Source: Flaviflagellibacter rhizophilus (GTDB taxonomy: Bacteria; Pseudomonadota; Alphaproteobacteria; Rhizobiales; Methylopilaceae). Taken from it: DNA of 64,000 nucleotides. How positions within the stretch are numbered: position 1 is the stretch's first letter; each line of letters begins with the position of its first letter. Position numbers and translations under genes: made by a program. Shown one piece after another: positions 7,473 to 16,786 of the stretch. The stretch spans positions 248,001-312,000 of the forward strand of contig NZ_JAXAFJ010000003.1 of the NCBI RefSeq assembly GCF_033898525.1, written 5' to 3'. A model generated the notes under the pieces. The model was not told the origin of the DNA, searched no databases, and saw only the letters and a program-made list of their open reading frames with translations.

Positions 7473-8861
7473 ATGAGCGATGACACCTTGCCGGTAGCCG
7501 GGCCGCACCGCCCGGTCGCCCGATCCGGTCCTGCGACCATGCTGAACGTGCTCGGCGCCATCATCCGCAACCCGTTGAAAGCGTTGCCCCCGGAGATCTT
7601 CAGCGAACCAATCGTATTCTCGCGGCTCGCAGGGAAGACCAGGATACACATCGCCGATCCCGCCCTGATCCACGAGGCGCTGGTCAAGAACGCGGACGCA
7701 CTTGAGAAAGGTGTGGAGGTAAGGCGCGCCCTCGGCCCCGCTTTGGGGCAAGGGCTCCTGACTTCGGATGGCCCGCATTGGCGGTGGCAGCGCCAGTCCG
7801 TCGCGGGTGCCTTCCGGCACGAGATGCTGCTGGCGCTTCAGCCGGCCATGATCGCGGTTGCCGAGCGGACGCGGGACCGCTGGTTGCGCGATGGGGCCCG
7901 CCGGATCGACATTGGACACGAGATGATGCGGACGACGTTCGACATCATCGTGGACACCATGATGTCCGGTGGCGGGGCTATCGATGTCGAGCGCGCCGAG
8001 CGTGCCATAACCGATTACCTGAAGCCGAGCGGATGGATGTTCGCACTGGCGATCCTCGGAGCACCATCATGGATGCCGCACCCCGGGCGAAGAGGTGCGG
8101 CACGCGCCGTGCACTATCTGCGCTCCAGTCTTGCCGCCATGATCGCGGAGCGCCGGCAGCAGGATGATCCAAGGCAGGACCTCGTGGCGATGCTCCTCCA
8201 CGCCAGGGATCCGGAGACTGGTCGAACGATGATCGATGACGAGATCGTCGATAACCTGATGACCTTCATCACGGCAGGTCACGAGACGACGGCGCTCGGT
8301 CTTGCCTGGACATTCCACCTTCTCGCCCGGCACCCGGACGTGGAGGCCGAGGCGCTTCGCGAAATTGCGTCGGTGACAGGTGGAGGGCCTCTGCGGGCCG
8401 AGCATGTCGCTGATCTGGTCTACACCCGGCAGGTGTTCTCCGAAGCCATGCGGCTCTATCCGCCGGCGCCGATCATCACCCGAACCGCACTGCGCGACTT
8501 CCGGATCGGAGAGCACACCGTTCCTGAAGGTGCCGTCCTCTACGTGCCGATCTATGCCGTGCACCGACACTCAAAGCTCTGGACGGATCCGGAAATGTTC
8601 GACCCCCGCCGGTTCGCGCCGGATGCCGTGAAAGCCCGCCATCGCTATGCGTATATGCCTTTCGGCGGAGGTCCCCGTGTCTGCATCGGTAACGCGTTCG
8701 CGGTGATGGAAGCCGTGACCGTCCTCGCGGTTCTGCTGCCAGCGTTCCGCCTGCGGAACGGGAGCAGCACTTCGCCTCAGCCGATGATGAAGGTCACCCT
8801 GCGGCCGCAACAAAGCATCATGATGGATCTCAGCCCCGCCGACGCGAGTAATACCGGTTGA
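7473..8861 (+). CDS. cytochrome P450
   Basis: The protein has 462 residues from ATG 7473, which has GGAG six nt upstream; in-frame ATGs at 7458 and 7461 lack a good site. All P450 landmarks are present: C-helix WRWQRQSVAGAF, I-helix oxygen-activation motif AGHETT, K-helix EAMR, the FDPRRF meander and the haem loop FGGGPRVCIGNAF with the Cys ligand near residue 404. It is soluble, with no membrane anchor. Sequence style (YPPAPIITR, PEGAVLYVPIYAVHRH) resembles the CYP4/CYP102-like branch, suggesting a hydrophobic or fatty-acid-like substrate. No ferredoxin or P450 reductase gene adjoins it; the next gene is a convergent SIP-type flavin reductase 15 bp away, probably unrelated. Confidence 0.95.
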   Translation: MSDDTLPVAGPHRPVARSGPATMLNVLGAIIRNPLKALPPEIFSEPIVFSRLAGKTRIHIADPALIHEALVKNADALEKGVEVRRALGPALGQGLLTSDGPHWRWQRQSVAGAFRHEMLLALQPAMIAVAERTRDRWLRDGARRIDIGHEMMRTTFDIIVDTMMSGGGAIDVERAERAITDYLKPSGWMFALAILGAPSWMPHPGRRGAARAVHYLRSSLAAMIAERRQQDDPRQDLVAMLLHARDPETGRTMIDDEIVDNLMTFITAGHETTALGLAWTFHLLARHPDVEAEALREIASVTGGGPLRAEHVADLVYTRQVFSEAMRLYPPAPIITRTALRDFRIGEHTVPEGAVLYVPIYAVHRHSKLWTDPEMFDPRRFAPDAVKARHRYAYMPFGGGPRVCIGNAFAVMEAVTVLAVLLPAFRLRNGSSTSPQPMMKVTLRPQQSIMMDLSPADASNTG

Positions 8862-8876
8862 CCGAGGGGTCTCCGC

Positions 8877-9932
8877 TCACTTCTCCCAATACCAGGCGGC
8901 ATATCTCAGGCTCCGGTTGTGCCCCCGGCTGTTCAGCAGCGTCCGGATGGCACGAACATCCTCCTTCTCGCAGGCAACCCACATGAAGGTGCCGGCATCG
9001 GCCGCCGTGATGGCCTCGGTGGCTGCTTGCCGAAGGACGTTCGTCGCTCCGGCGGCGTAGCGGTCGCGGTGCAGCCACGTCACGTCGATCCTGCCGTCTG
9101 AAATGAGCGGCTGCTCTTCGTCTGCGTCTGAGACCTCGATGATGGCGCGGATGCTGGTGCCTTCGGGAACTTCCTCGGCGATGCGCGCGATGGCCGACAC
9201 CGAGCTTTCGTCGCCGATCATCAGGATCGACCGCGCTTCGGGCAGGCTGCCGGAGCCGGGGCCGAGCAGAGCGATCAGATCTCCCGGCCTGGCATCACGC
9301 GCGAAGTCCGCGCCCGGTGTCGCGACGCCGGGTGTCGGATGCTGCAGGAAGTCGATCCAGAGCTCGCTGCGTTCGCGATCGACGCCCCTGATCGTGTAGG
9401 GGCGGACCACGAGCTTGTCCTCGCCTGTCGGCCAGGCGATGCGGCCATCCTCGCCATAGCCCGGCCACACCGGCGCGCGGCCCTTCGGCGGCACCAGGAC
9501 GCGGACATGCATGGCCCCGCCGATGAAGGGCGCGACGTCGGCGCAGGAGAAACGCACGCGGCGCATATGCGGCGTGACGTCCTCGGCGCCGATCACCGTC
9601 ACCTCATGGAGGTTTGGGACAATGTCCCGCGAGGCCGGCGTCGCCCAGGTCAGTTCCAGAGGGTCTTCGCCCGCGAAGTAGAACATGTGTTCGGCGATGC
9701 TGTTGCGCACCACCTGCAGGGCCTCCTCCGACGGGCAGGAGAGGGCGATCGCGAGCCTCTGGTCCACGCGCTCGATGGTGACGCGGCCGTAATCGCTCGT
9801 CATCAGCAGGAGATCGGCCGTGCGGCTGACCTCCGCGTGCTCGACGAAGTGCTCGCCCATCTCGTCCATCATGTGGTCGGGATCCATGGGCAGGGCCATG
9901 CCGTCCAGCTTGAATTCCTGCACATCACTCAT
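8877..9932 (-). CDS. siderophore-interacting protein (ferric-siderophore flavin reductase) with DUF2218 domain
   Basis: The 351-residue protein has an N-terminal DUF2218 domain (about residues 1-95, HMMDEMGEHFVEHAEVS) joined to a ferredoxin-reductase-like SIP module. Its FAD-binding signature is RPYTIRG, with LLGPGSGSLPEARSILMIGDE at the start of the pyridine-nucleotide domain and the C-terminal RYAAWYWEK typical of SIP proteins. It would reduce Fe(III) from imported siderophore in the cytoplasm. Its ATG overlaps the TGA of the ABC ATPase gene (ATGA at 9929-9932), so it is the last gene of the siderophore-uptake operon and translationally coupled. Confidence 0.92.
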   Translation of the reverse strand: MSDVQEFKLDGMALPMDPDHMMDEMGEHFVEHAEVSRTADLLLMTSDYGRVTIERVDQRLAIALSCPSEEALQVVRNSIAEHMFYFAGEDPLELTWATPASRDIVPNLHEVTVIGAEDVTPHMRRVRFSCADVAPFIGGAMHVRVLVPPKGRAPVWPGYGEDGRIAWPTGEDKLVVRPYTIRGVDRERSELWIDFLQHPTPGVATPGADFARDARPGDLIALLGPGSGSLPEARSILMIGDESSVSAIARIAEEVPEGTSIRAIIEVSDADEEQPLISDGRIDVTWLHRDRYAAGATNVLRQAATEAITAADAGTFMWVACEKEDVRAIRTLLNSRGHNRSLRYAAWYWEK

Positions 9933-10768
9933 GGCTGCTCTCCCCTCTGCGATGCGTGGCCATCCAGCATGCAATGCCGGCCGATTGGAACCATGAGCGG
10001 CCGCCCCGCCGTCGGATCGGTCAAGATGCGGCTCTCCAGCCCGAAGACCGTGCGAACCGTGTCTTCGGTCAGGACATCCCCCGGCGCGCCGGAGACATGC
10101 ACCCTGCCGCCGGCCAGCGCAACGAGATGATCGGCGTAGCGCGCACCGAGGTTCAGGTCGTGCAGCACCATCACGACCGTCGTTCCACGCGACCTGTTTA
10201 GGTCCACCAGAAGATCGAGAACCTCGACCTGATGGTTGATGTCGAGAAAGGTGGTCGGCTCGTCCAGCAGCAGGATCTCGGTCTGCTGGGCCAGGGCCAT
10301 GGCGATCCAGACCCTCTGGCGCTGGCCGCCGGAGAGCTCGTCCACCGAGCGCTCTGCGAGATCGGTCGTGTGGGTCGCCCTCAGCGCATGCTCTACAGCG
10401 TCCTCGTCCGCGCGGGTCCACGAGGAGAAGAGACCGTGATGCGGGTGACGGCCGCGCCGGACAAGATCGTCGACGAGGATGCCTTCCGGCGCGATGGGCG
10501 ATTGCGGCAACAAGCCGATGGTGCGGGCGAGTTCGCGCGTCGGCGTCTGGTGGATGGCTTTTCCGTCCAGCAGCACCTGCCCCTTCGTGGGGACAATGAG
10601 GCGCGACATGGTGCGCAGCAGCGTGGACTTGCCCGAGGCGTTGGCGCCGACGATCACGGTGATCTTGCCGGGCGGCACGTCGAGGTCGAGCGTCCGCAGG
10701 ATCTCGGTGTCGCCATAGCTCGCCGAAAGCTGGCTGACCTTGAGGACGTGGCGGGGGTGATCCGTCAT
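9929..10768 (-). CDS. iron-siderophore ABC transporter ATP-binding protein (FepC/FecE type)
   Basis: The 279-residue ATPase starts at ATG 10768. Walker A is GANASGKST, the Q-loop LLPQSP, the signature DELSGGQRQRVWIAMALAQ, Walker B ILLLDEPTTFLD and the switch His in MVLHDLN. The AxSGKST form and the TFLDINHQVE sequence are typical of iron-chelate ATPases. It energises import through the FecCD permeases encoded upstream. It overlaps both neighbours by four bases (ATGA at 10765-10768 and 9929-9932). Confidence 0.95.
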   Translation of the reverse strand: MTDHPRHVLKVSQLSASYGDTEILRTLDLDVPPGKITVIVGANASGKSTLLRTMSRLIVPTKGQVLLDGKAIHQTPTRELARTIGLLPQSPIAPEGILVDDLVRRGRHPHHGLFSSWTRADEDAVEHALRATHTTDLAERSVDELSGGQRQRVWIAMALAQQTEILLLDEPTTFLDINHQVEVLDLLVDLNRSRGTTVVMVLHDLNLGARYADHLVALAGGRVHVSGAPGDVLTEDTVRTVFGLESRILTDPTAGRPLMVPIGRHCMLDGHASQRGEQP

Positions 10769-11805
10769 AGCGACCTTCCGCTCCGGTTGATGCGGATGAT
10801 GAGATAGAGGAGGTAAGGCGCACCGAGCGCGCCCGTCACGACGCCGACGGGCAGGCGGCTCGGCAGCAGGAACTGCCCCGTATAGTCCGCGGCAAGCGTC
10901 AGGACGGCGCCGATCAGCGCTGCCGGCAGCAGCAGCGATCCGCCGCCCCCCACGATGCGCGCGGCGATCGGTCCAGAGAGGAACGAGACGAAGGCGATCG
11001 GCCCCGTCAGCGATGTTGCGGAGGCGATCATGCCGACGGCCGCAAGGATGACGAGGATGCGGGTTCTCGCGACCTTCACGCCAAGAGCGGCGGCGGTGTC
11101 GTCGCCCATACGCAGCACTTCCAGATCCCGCCGCTGGGTGAAGAGCAGCCCGCCCAGCACCACGAGCACAAGGAACAGGGGCAGGGCGTCGGACAACTGC
11201 GTGCCGTTGAGGCTGCCGCTGAGCCAGCGCAGCGCTTCCTGCAGGTTCCAGGCGGGCGCGCTCGACAGAACATAGGCGATGACGCTGTTCATCATGGCCG
11301 CCATGCCGATGCCCACAAGGATGAGACGTGTGCCGGCGGCGCCGTTGCGCACGGCCAGGACATAGATCAGCAAGGCGACCGCGAGCCCGGCCACCACGGC
11401 GATGACGGAGACGACCGGGCCGCTGAGCGACAGCACGACGATGGCCAGCACGGCGGCGGCGCTGGCCCCGGAGGTGATGCCGATGATGTCGGGGCTGGCC
11501 AGCGGATTGCGCAGCATGATCTGGAAGACCACGCCACCGAGGCCGAACGCCAAACCGGCCAGGACAGCCATCACGGCCCGTGGCAGGCGCAGCGTTCCAA
11601 TGAGGAAGTTCGCTGCCCCGGCATCTTCGCCCAACAGGACGCGCAGCACGGTCAGCGGAGGCGTGAAGGACTGGCCCAAAGTGAGCGTCAGCATGAACAG
11701 CGACACGACGAGAGCGAGGAGAACGCCCAGCGTCAGGCGCCGTCTGCCCCGCCTTTGCCGGCGCCGGCCCGCGATGGCCCGGATGGTGTCGCTGTCCATC
11801 GTCAC
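10765..11805 (-). CDS. FecCD-family siderophore permease
   Basis: The 346-residue inner-membrane protein has about ten hydrophobic segments. Family motifs include LRLPRAVMAVLAGLAFGLGGVVF followed by RNPLASPDIIGITSGA, the FecCD substrate-channel signature, and late GPIAFVSFLSGPIAARI. It pairs with the permease encoded just upstream, as FepD with FepG. The start ATG 11805 overlaps the upstream stop (ATGA at 11802-11805) and the stop overlaps the ATPase start. Confidence 0.95.
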   Translation of the reverse strand: MTMDSDTIRAIAGRRRQRRGRRRLTLGVLLALVVSLFMLTLTLGQSFTPPLTVLRVLLGEDAGAANFLIGTLRLPRAVMAVLAGLAFGLGGVVFQIMLRNPLASPDIIGITSGASAAAVLAIVVLSLSGPVVSVIAVVAGLAVALLIYVLAVRNGAAGTRLILVGIGMAAMMNSVIAYVLSSAPAWNLQEALRWLSGSLNGTQLSDALPLFLVLVVLGGLLFTQRRDLEVLRMGDDTAAALGVKVARTRILVILAAVGMIASATSLTGPIAFVSFLSGPIAARIVGGGGSLLLPAALIGAVLTLAADYTGQFLLPSRLPVGVVTGALGAPYLLYLIIRINRSGRSL

Positions 11806-12827
11806 AGTTCACGGACCTTCTGGCGGCGCACGATCCAGATGAAGAAAGGCGCCCCGATCAGCGCCGTAATGATGGAGACCTCGACTTCGCCCGGGCGCGC
11901 GACGACGCGGCCGAGGATGTCCGCGGCGAGCAGCAGGCACGCTCCGCCCACTGCGGAAAACGGCAGGAGCCACCTGTAATCGACACCGATCAGCAGCCGG
12001 CACAGATGGGGCACGACAAGGCCGAGAAAGGCGATGGGTCCGCACAAGGCTGTGGTCGCGCCGCACAGCAGAACGGCCCCAAGCGAAGCGATGAACCTGG
12101 TCAGGGCGACGTTCTCGCCCAGCCCGGCCGCGACATCGTCGCCCAATGCAAGGGAGTTCAGCTTGCGCGCGGAAAGCAGGCTGATCGCAAAGCCCGCCGC
12201 CAGGAAATGCAGGACAGGGACGATCCGCTCGAAGGTCGCGCCGCCCACGCTGCCGGCATAGTTCTGCCAGGACTGGAGGCTGCCCGCGATGTCTCCTCGC
12301 GGAAGAATCACAGCGACGAGCAGTGATGCGCAGGCGACGGAGGTGGCGGCGCCCGCAAGGGTGAGCTTCAGCGGCGTGGCTCCGCCCGGCCCCAGCGAGC
12401 CGATCCGGAACACGAACACCGTCGCGCACGCCGAGCCAAGCAATGCGCTCCAGAGATAGGCTTCGGACGAGGTGATGCCGAACCAGGCAACGCCGACGAC
12501 AACGGCCAGCGCCGCGCCGGCGTTGACGCCGAGAATGCCGGGATCGGCCAGCGGATTGCGGGTGACGCCCTGCATGACGGCACCGGCAAGGCCCAGCGCT
12601 CCACCGGCGAGGAGGGCCAGCACCATGCGTGGGATGCGGGTGGCAACCGCCGACTGCCCGACCGTTTCCGTGCCGCCGCCCAAAGCGACCAGAATATCGG
12701 CGAACGACACCTCGCGCGTGCCGACGACGACGGAGAGAGCCGCGAGAAAGGCCAGCAGGGCCAGCAAGGCTATGAGCGCGAGGCTGCGGATGCCGCCCCG
12801 GCGACCTGAGGGAACCTTGCTGAACAT
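11802..12827 (-). CDS. FecCD-family siderophore permease
   Basis: The protein has about 341 residues from ATG 12827. A TTG at 12875 would extend it into the upstream gene and is less likely. It shows the RIPRMVLALLAGGALGLAG and RNPLADPGILGVNAGA motifs and the GPIAFLGLVVPHLCR segment of FecCD permeases, with about ten membrane spans. The gap to the binding-protein stop is 19 bp. It forms a heterodimeric channel with the product of 10765-11805. Confidence 0.93.
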   Translation of the reverse strand: MFSKVPSGRRGGIRSLALIALLALLAFLAALSVVVGTREVSFADILVALGGGTETVGQSAVATRIPRMVLALLAGGALGLAGAVMQGVTRNPLADPGILGVNAGAALAVVVGVAWFGITSSEAYLWSALLGSACATVFVFRIGSLGPGGATPLKLTLAGAATSVACASLLVAVILPRGDIAGSLQSWQNYAGSVGGATFERIVPVLHFLAAGFAISLLSARKLNSLALGDDVAAGLGENVALTRFIASLGAVLLCGATTALCGPIAFLGLVVPHLCRLLIGVDYRWLLPFSAVGGACLLLAADILGRVVARPGEVEVSIITALIGAPFFIWIVRRQKVREL

Positions 12828-12846
12828 CGACCCGGAACCTGACCGC

Positions 12847-13839
12847 TCACGGAACCTTGCGAGCGGCTTCCGCAAGCTGGGCCACGTAATCCTTCAGCAC
12901 CCAGGAGATCGCCAGCGGTGTCGGATTGGCGGCGGTGCCGGCCGAGTTCCTGCCGAGCACGACCACCGAACCCCTCTTGATGGCCGGCATCCTGCCGGTC
13001 AGCGGATTGTCGCGCAGCGCCTTGAGAAGGTCGGGACCGCCATAGGTGACGAAGATGTCGACATCGTCGAACAGGTCGATCTTCTCCGCGCTGATGGAGC
13101 CGGAATACTTGCCGGGCTCCGTTGCATCGAGCGCGGTCTTGGGCGATGTCATGCCCAGATCATTGAAGAACTTCACGCGGGTGTCGTTCGGCGTGTAGAA
13201 GCCGATCTTGCTCAGATCCCGCGCGCTGAGGTGGGTGACGAACATCGCGGACTTGCCGCGCAGTTCCGGGTGCTGGGCCGCGGCGTCAGAGATCTCCGCT
13301 TCGATCTTCGAGACCAGCGCATCTCCTTCAGCCGCCCGGCCGAGCGCCGTGCTGCTGATCCGGATCATGTCGCGCCATTCGGTCGACCATGGCGCCTCGG
13401 GATAGGGGACCACGGGCGCGATCTGGCTCAGGGTCGCGTAGTCCTTCGCGCTCATGCCCGAATAGGTGGCGAGGATGATGTCCGGCTGGGTCGCCGCCAC
13501 GGCCTCGAAGTCGACGCCGTCGCCCTCGTTGAAAAGGACCGGAGTGGGCGCGCCCAACTCCTTCAGCCTTGCCGCGACCCAGGGCAGCACCCCGTCGCCG
13601 TCATCGTCGCCGAAGGGCGCCCGTGCGAAGCCCACCGGCACGATGCCCAGCGCCAGCGGCACTTCATGGTTCGCCCAGGCGACCGTCGCCACGCGCTCGG
13701 GTTTCTTCTTGATGATGGTCTCGCCGAGAGCGTGCTTGATGGTGATGGGGTAGGAGGCTTCCTCCGCCATGACAACGGAAGATGCGCCGAGTGTCAGGCA
13801 CAGCACCGCCGCGCGGATGAGGGTTTTCAAAGAGAGCAT
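12847..13839 (-). CDS. iron-siderophore ABC transporter periplasmic binding protein
   Basis: From ATG 13839 the protein has 330 residues and a Sec signal peptide (LIRAAVLCLTLGASSVVMA, cleavage near residue 25). The mature part opens with ITIKHALGETIIKKKPERVATVAW, the first beta-strand region of FepB/FecB-type proteins. It carries QPDIILATYSGMSAKDYATL and ends with PLAISWVLKDYVAQLAEAA. It would deliver ferric siderophore from the TonB receptor to the FecCD permeases. It is 136 bp downstream of the receptor gene and separated from it by a hairpin. A TTG at 13890 is in frame but would spoil the signal peptide. Confidence 0.92.
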   Translation of the reverse strand: MLSLKTLIRAAVLCLTLGASSVVMAEEASYPITIKHALGETIIKKKPERVATVAWANHEVPLALGIVPVGFARAPFGDDDGDGVLPWVAARLKELGAPTPVLFNEGDGVDFEAVAATQPDIILATYSGMSAKDYATLSQIAPVVPYPEAPWSTEWRDMIRISSTALGRAAEGDALVSKIEAEISDAAAQHPELRGKSAMFVTHLSARDLSKIGFYTPNDTRVKFFNDLGMTSPKTALDATEPGKYSGSISAEKIDLFDDVDIFVTYGGPDLLKALRDNPLTGRMPAIKRGSVVVLGRNSAGTAANPTPLAISWVLKDYVAQLAEAARKVP

Positions 13840-13933
13840 CGGACCGGGCCTGTTCTTGGCTGACTGACGAGTCAGTGAGCGAGGCTGCAAGCCACCGGCG
13901 GCGCGGGGCTGTAGACAGAGACTTGGACGTGGT

Positions 13934-13967
13934 CCGAGGCGGGCTCCCTTGGGAGACCCGGCCTCGG
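13934..13967 (-). terminator. hairpin between receptor and binding-protein genes
   Basis: CCGAGGC-GGGCTCCC and its complement GGGAGACCC-GGCCTCGG form a strong interrupted stem nine bp after the receptor stop. No U-run follows on the minus transcript, so it may be a partial terminator, a processing site or an RNA stabiliser rather than a full stop. Confidence 0.45.
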
Positions 13968-13975
13968 AGTTTCAC

Positions 13976-16264
13976 TCAGAACTTCATCGCGACGGAGCCA
14001 ACGAAGGTGCGGGGCGACGCCACGGTCACGAAATTGCCGGTGGTGAGCCAGTAGGTCTCGTCGAAGACGTTCTCGACATTGAGGCGGACAGTGACCGGAG
14101 TGTCTTGCACGACCGTCTCGTAGCGTGCGCCAAGATCGACACGCGTCCAGTCCGGGAATTCCAACCCATTGTCGTTGGTGAGGTAGGAGCCCGAGGTGTA
14201 GATGACGCGACCGTTGACAGACAGTCCGTCAACCCAGGGCGTATCCCACTCAAGGCTGGCGGACGCCGTGAAGTCCGGCACTCCGGCAACGTCGTTTCCG
14301 CGCTGGGCTGCGTTGGCCGGGTTGGTGAGTTCGGGATCGAGGAACGTGACACCGGCGATGCCGCGCAGGCCCGGGACGATCTCGCCAAAGGCCGAGAGCT
14401 CCAGGCCGCGGCGCCGCTCCTCGCCGTCATAGGCCCGAAAGTTGTCTGCCGTCGTGATCAGCGTCGGGCGGGTTATCTGGAAGATGGCGGCTGTGGTCGT
14501 GATGCGGCCCCAGTCCACCTTCACGCCGACTTCCTGCTGTTCCGACTTGAAAGGATCGAGGATTTCCCCCTCGTTGGCGTAAGGGGCGTTAATCACCGCG
14601 CCTTGGCTGAGGCCTTCCGCGTAACTGGCGTAGATGGACACGTTCTGCAGAGGCTTCACCACGATACCGAACAACGGCGAGGTGGCGTCAGTCTCGTCAT
14701 CTCGTTGAGGGTTCGTGCGAAAGTTCTGCTGCCTGATCTGCTGATGACGGACGCCAGCGGTGAACAGAACCAAATCATCGAAGAACGACATGGTGTCCGA
14801 CGCCGCGTAGCTCTTGAACGTCGTTTCTGATGCTGCGTAGGGATCGATACGGTCTGCCGTGATCGGCGGGAGCGGCGACGGGTTGTAGATGTTCGACGGT
14901 ACCGAGAACGCACCAGGTGTGTAGGCGTTGTCAGCTTTCTGGAAGTAGCCGGTGAAGCCGACGTTCAAGGAGTGAGAGATGGCGCCAGTGTCGAACTTGG
15001 CGCGCAGTCCGGCATTGGCACTGTCGGTTGAAGTTTCGGAGTCATAGAAACCATTGAGAACACGGAAATTGCCGTTCTCATCCATTCCGTTGGAGGCCGG
15101 AATTGCAGGAGATGTCGGCGTGGCCGGAACAGCAGCTGTACGTGAGTCCGGGAAGACCTGCTCGTTCGTTCCCCAGCGATGGCCATAGCCGGCATAGGCC
15201 GTCAGCCAGTCAGTGACATCATACTCGGCGAAGGTCGCGATCGTATGATCGTGCTGCTCGAGTTCCGTACCGGGATACCAGTTGCTGCGCGCATCCGGCG
15301 GACGGGGGATGAAGGGCACCGTCGGGCGGATCGTCATCTGCGGACGGAAATTGTCCGTGTAGTCGTTCTGGGTGATGACATCGAGTGCCCAGCGGAAGCG
15401 CTCGCCGTCATAGTCGACGGACAGGGCGCCGACGCCGGACGTCCAGTCGCCGTCCTCGATGGAGGCCTCACCCGTGCGGCCGACACCATTGAAGCGGATG
15501 CCCCACTCCTTGTTGTCGCCAAAGCGACGATTGAAGTCGATGGCGGTGCCGATATTGCCCTCGCTGATGAAGCTGGGCGTTACAATCGTGAACGGCTCGT
15601 CGACCGCGCGCTTGCTGATGATGTTGATGCTGCCGCCGACGCTGCCGCCCGGAGGAATGCCGTTGATGAAGGCGGCCGGACCCTTCAGGAGCTCGATGCG
15701 CTGGATGTACTGCGCGTTCGCCCGGTTGGAGGGGATCAGGCCATAGAGGCCGTTGAACGCCGTATCGCCGGACGAGACGCCGAAGCCACGGATCTGGAAC
15801 GTATCGTCGAAGCCGTTGCTGCCCGTCGTCAGGCGCACCGAGGGATCGTTGATCAGGATGTCGGCGGCGGTCCGGGCCTGCTGGTCCTGGATCAGCTTTT
15901 CCGTGAAATTGACGGTGCTGAAGGGGGTGTTCAGCACGCTGCGGGTCCCGAGGATGCCGAGCGAACCGCCTGTCGCCACCTGACCGCCGGCATAGGCGGG
16001 AGGCACCTCGCCGAGGCGTCCCGTGGCCGCTCCTTCGCCGCTCTGCTCGGCGCCCTGGACCTCGATGGTTTCCAGTTCGACGTCCACGGCCCCGGCGGCC
16101 GTCTGAGCCGAAGCGGGCGAGGCGAGGAGCGTACCCAGCAGCAGACCGCCAATGAAGGGTGCCGTGAGCGCCGAACGGCTGAGGCCGGACAGAAATGTCT
16201 GCCGCAAGTGGCGGTGACCGCCCGCTGTGAGCAACTGCTCAACCCGACCCTTGGCGCGATGCAT
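13976..16264 (-). CDS. TonB-dependent siderophore receptor
   Basis: From ATG 16264 (AGGGGA site about 8 nt upstream) the protein has about 762 residues. A long signal sequence ends near SPASAQ. The plug domain contains ADILINDPSVRLTTGSNGF, the RGFGVSS loop and the IELLKGPAAFINGIPPGGSVGG motif typical of the FhuA-like siderophore class. The beta-barrel ends with RLNVENVFDETYWL and a terminal Phe (VGSVAMKF), the outer-membrane sorting residue. A TonB box is probably ETIEVQG near the mature N-terminus. No N-terminal STN signalling domain is present, so it is not a FecA-type transducer. It imports a ferric siderophore for the downstream ABC operon. A GTG at 16375 gives a longer but unlikely start. 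Confidence 0.93.
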   Translation of the reverse strand: MHRAKGRVEQLLTAGGHRHLRQTFLSGLSRSALTAPFIGGLLLGTLLASPASAQTAAGAVDVELETIEVQGAEQSGEGAATGRLGEVPPAYAGGQVATGGSLGILGTRSVLNTPFSTVNFTEKLIQDQQARTAADILINDPSVRLTTGSNGFDDTFQIRGFGVSSGDTAFNGLYGLIPSNRANAQYIQRIELLKGPAAFINGIPPGGSVGGSINIISKRAVDEPFTIVTPSFISEGNIGTAIDFNRRFGDNKEWGIRFNGVGRTGEASIEDGDWTSGVGALSVDYDGERFRWALDVITQNDYTDNFRPQMTIRPTVPFIPRPPDARSNWYPGTELEQHDHTIATFAEYDVTDWLTAYAGYGHRWGTNEQVFPDSRTAAVPATPTSPAIPASNGMDENGNFRVLNGFYDSETSTDSANAGLRAKFDTGAISHSLNVGFTGYFQKADNAYTPGAFSVPSNIYNPSPLPPITADRIDPYAASETTFKSYAASDTMSFFDDLVLFTAGVRHQQIRQQNFRTNPQRDDETDATSPLFGIVVKPLQNVSIYASYAEGLSQGAVINAPYANEGEILDPFKSEQQEVGVKVDWGRITTTAAIFQITRPTLITTADNFRAYDGEERRRGLELSAFGEIVPGLRGIAGVTFLDPELTNPANAAQRGNDVAGVPDFTASASLEWDTPWVDGLSVNGRVIYTSGSYLTNDNGLEFPDWTRVDLGARYETVVQDTPVTVRLNVENVFDETYWLTTGNFVTVASPRTFVGSVAMKF

Positions 16265-16404
16265 GTTCCCAATCCCCTGAAAGGCGCTTTGCGCTGCCCG
16301 ACCCGGTCCGTCCACGAAACGGAGAAACAGATCCCAAGTCTGCAGCAACAGCGGCCCTATAACAGGTTCTGACACGGAGGCAACCAGATGAGGCGTAGAT
16401 TAGC

Positions 16405-16421
16405 ATTAGAAGAAGTCTAAT
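16405..16421. promoter_or_regulatory. candidate iron-control element (Irr/RirA-like box) upstream of the receptor
   Basis: ATTAGA-AGAAG-TCTAAT is a perfect 6-bp dyad that resembles the ICE motif TTTAGAA-N3-TTCTAAA bound by Irr in Rhizobiales, matching 11 of its 14 fixed positions. It lies 141 bp upstream of the receptor start. A wider dyad, AGATTAG ... CTAATCT, overlaps it. Iron control of this gene is expected from its function; the box assignment is inference. Confidence 0.5.
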
Positions 16422-16786
16422 CTATCGCGCGGTGGAAGAAGATGATCGGCCATCGAGAGGCGGATGCTGGCCCGTGGTGTGGTATTTACGTTTCTGGCGC
16501 GGGCGAGGCGGTGAATATTATGATGGTAGACTGCGCACATAGAGCGGTGAAGGCCGCAACTTAAGTATAGTCGGGTGATCTATCGTCAGCCCCGGCGGGC
16601 AACTGGCCGCCCTGATGCGTAAAAGGTGAATATCACCCCGCGGGGGGAGCCTTTCCCAACATAGCCCGGTGCGGGTGGGGCAGTGCTGTCCCGCAGGGCA
16701 GAGGTCATCGGGCTGAGACAGTTCGCAGGCGTTCCTCCGCAGCGGCTGAGTCTCCGAGCTTGCGCACGAGCCCGCGAGCTACAGTC
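16422..16786. other. intergenic region, locally AT-richer, with no supported gene
   Basis: This stretch between the receptor promoter and the porin promoter has no frame with protein-family character. Part of it (about 16480-16580) is richer in A and T than its surroundings. A short dyad GGTGA-ATA-TCACC sits at 16625-16637. A small RNA could be hidden here, but nothing in the sequence proves one. Confidence 0.4.

Noticed and set aside
16265..16375. N-terminal extension of the TonB receptor to a GTG at 16375
   Set aside because: It would place 37 residues before a normal signal region; ATG 16264 has a good ribosome site.
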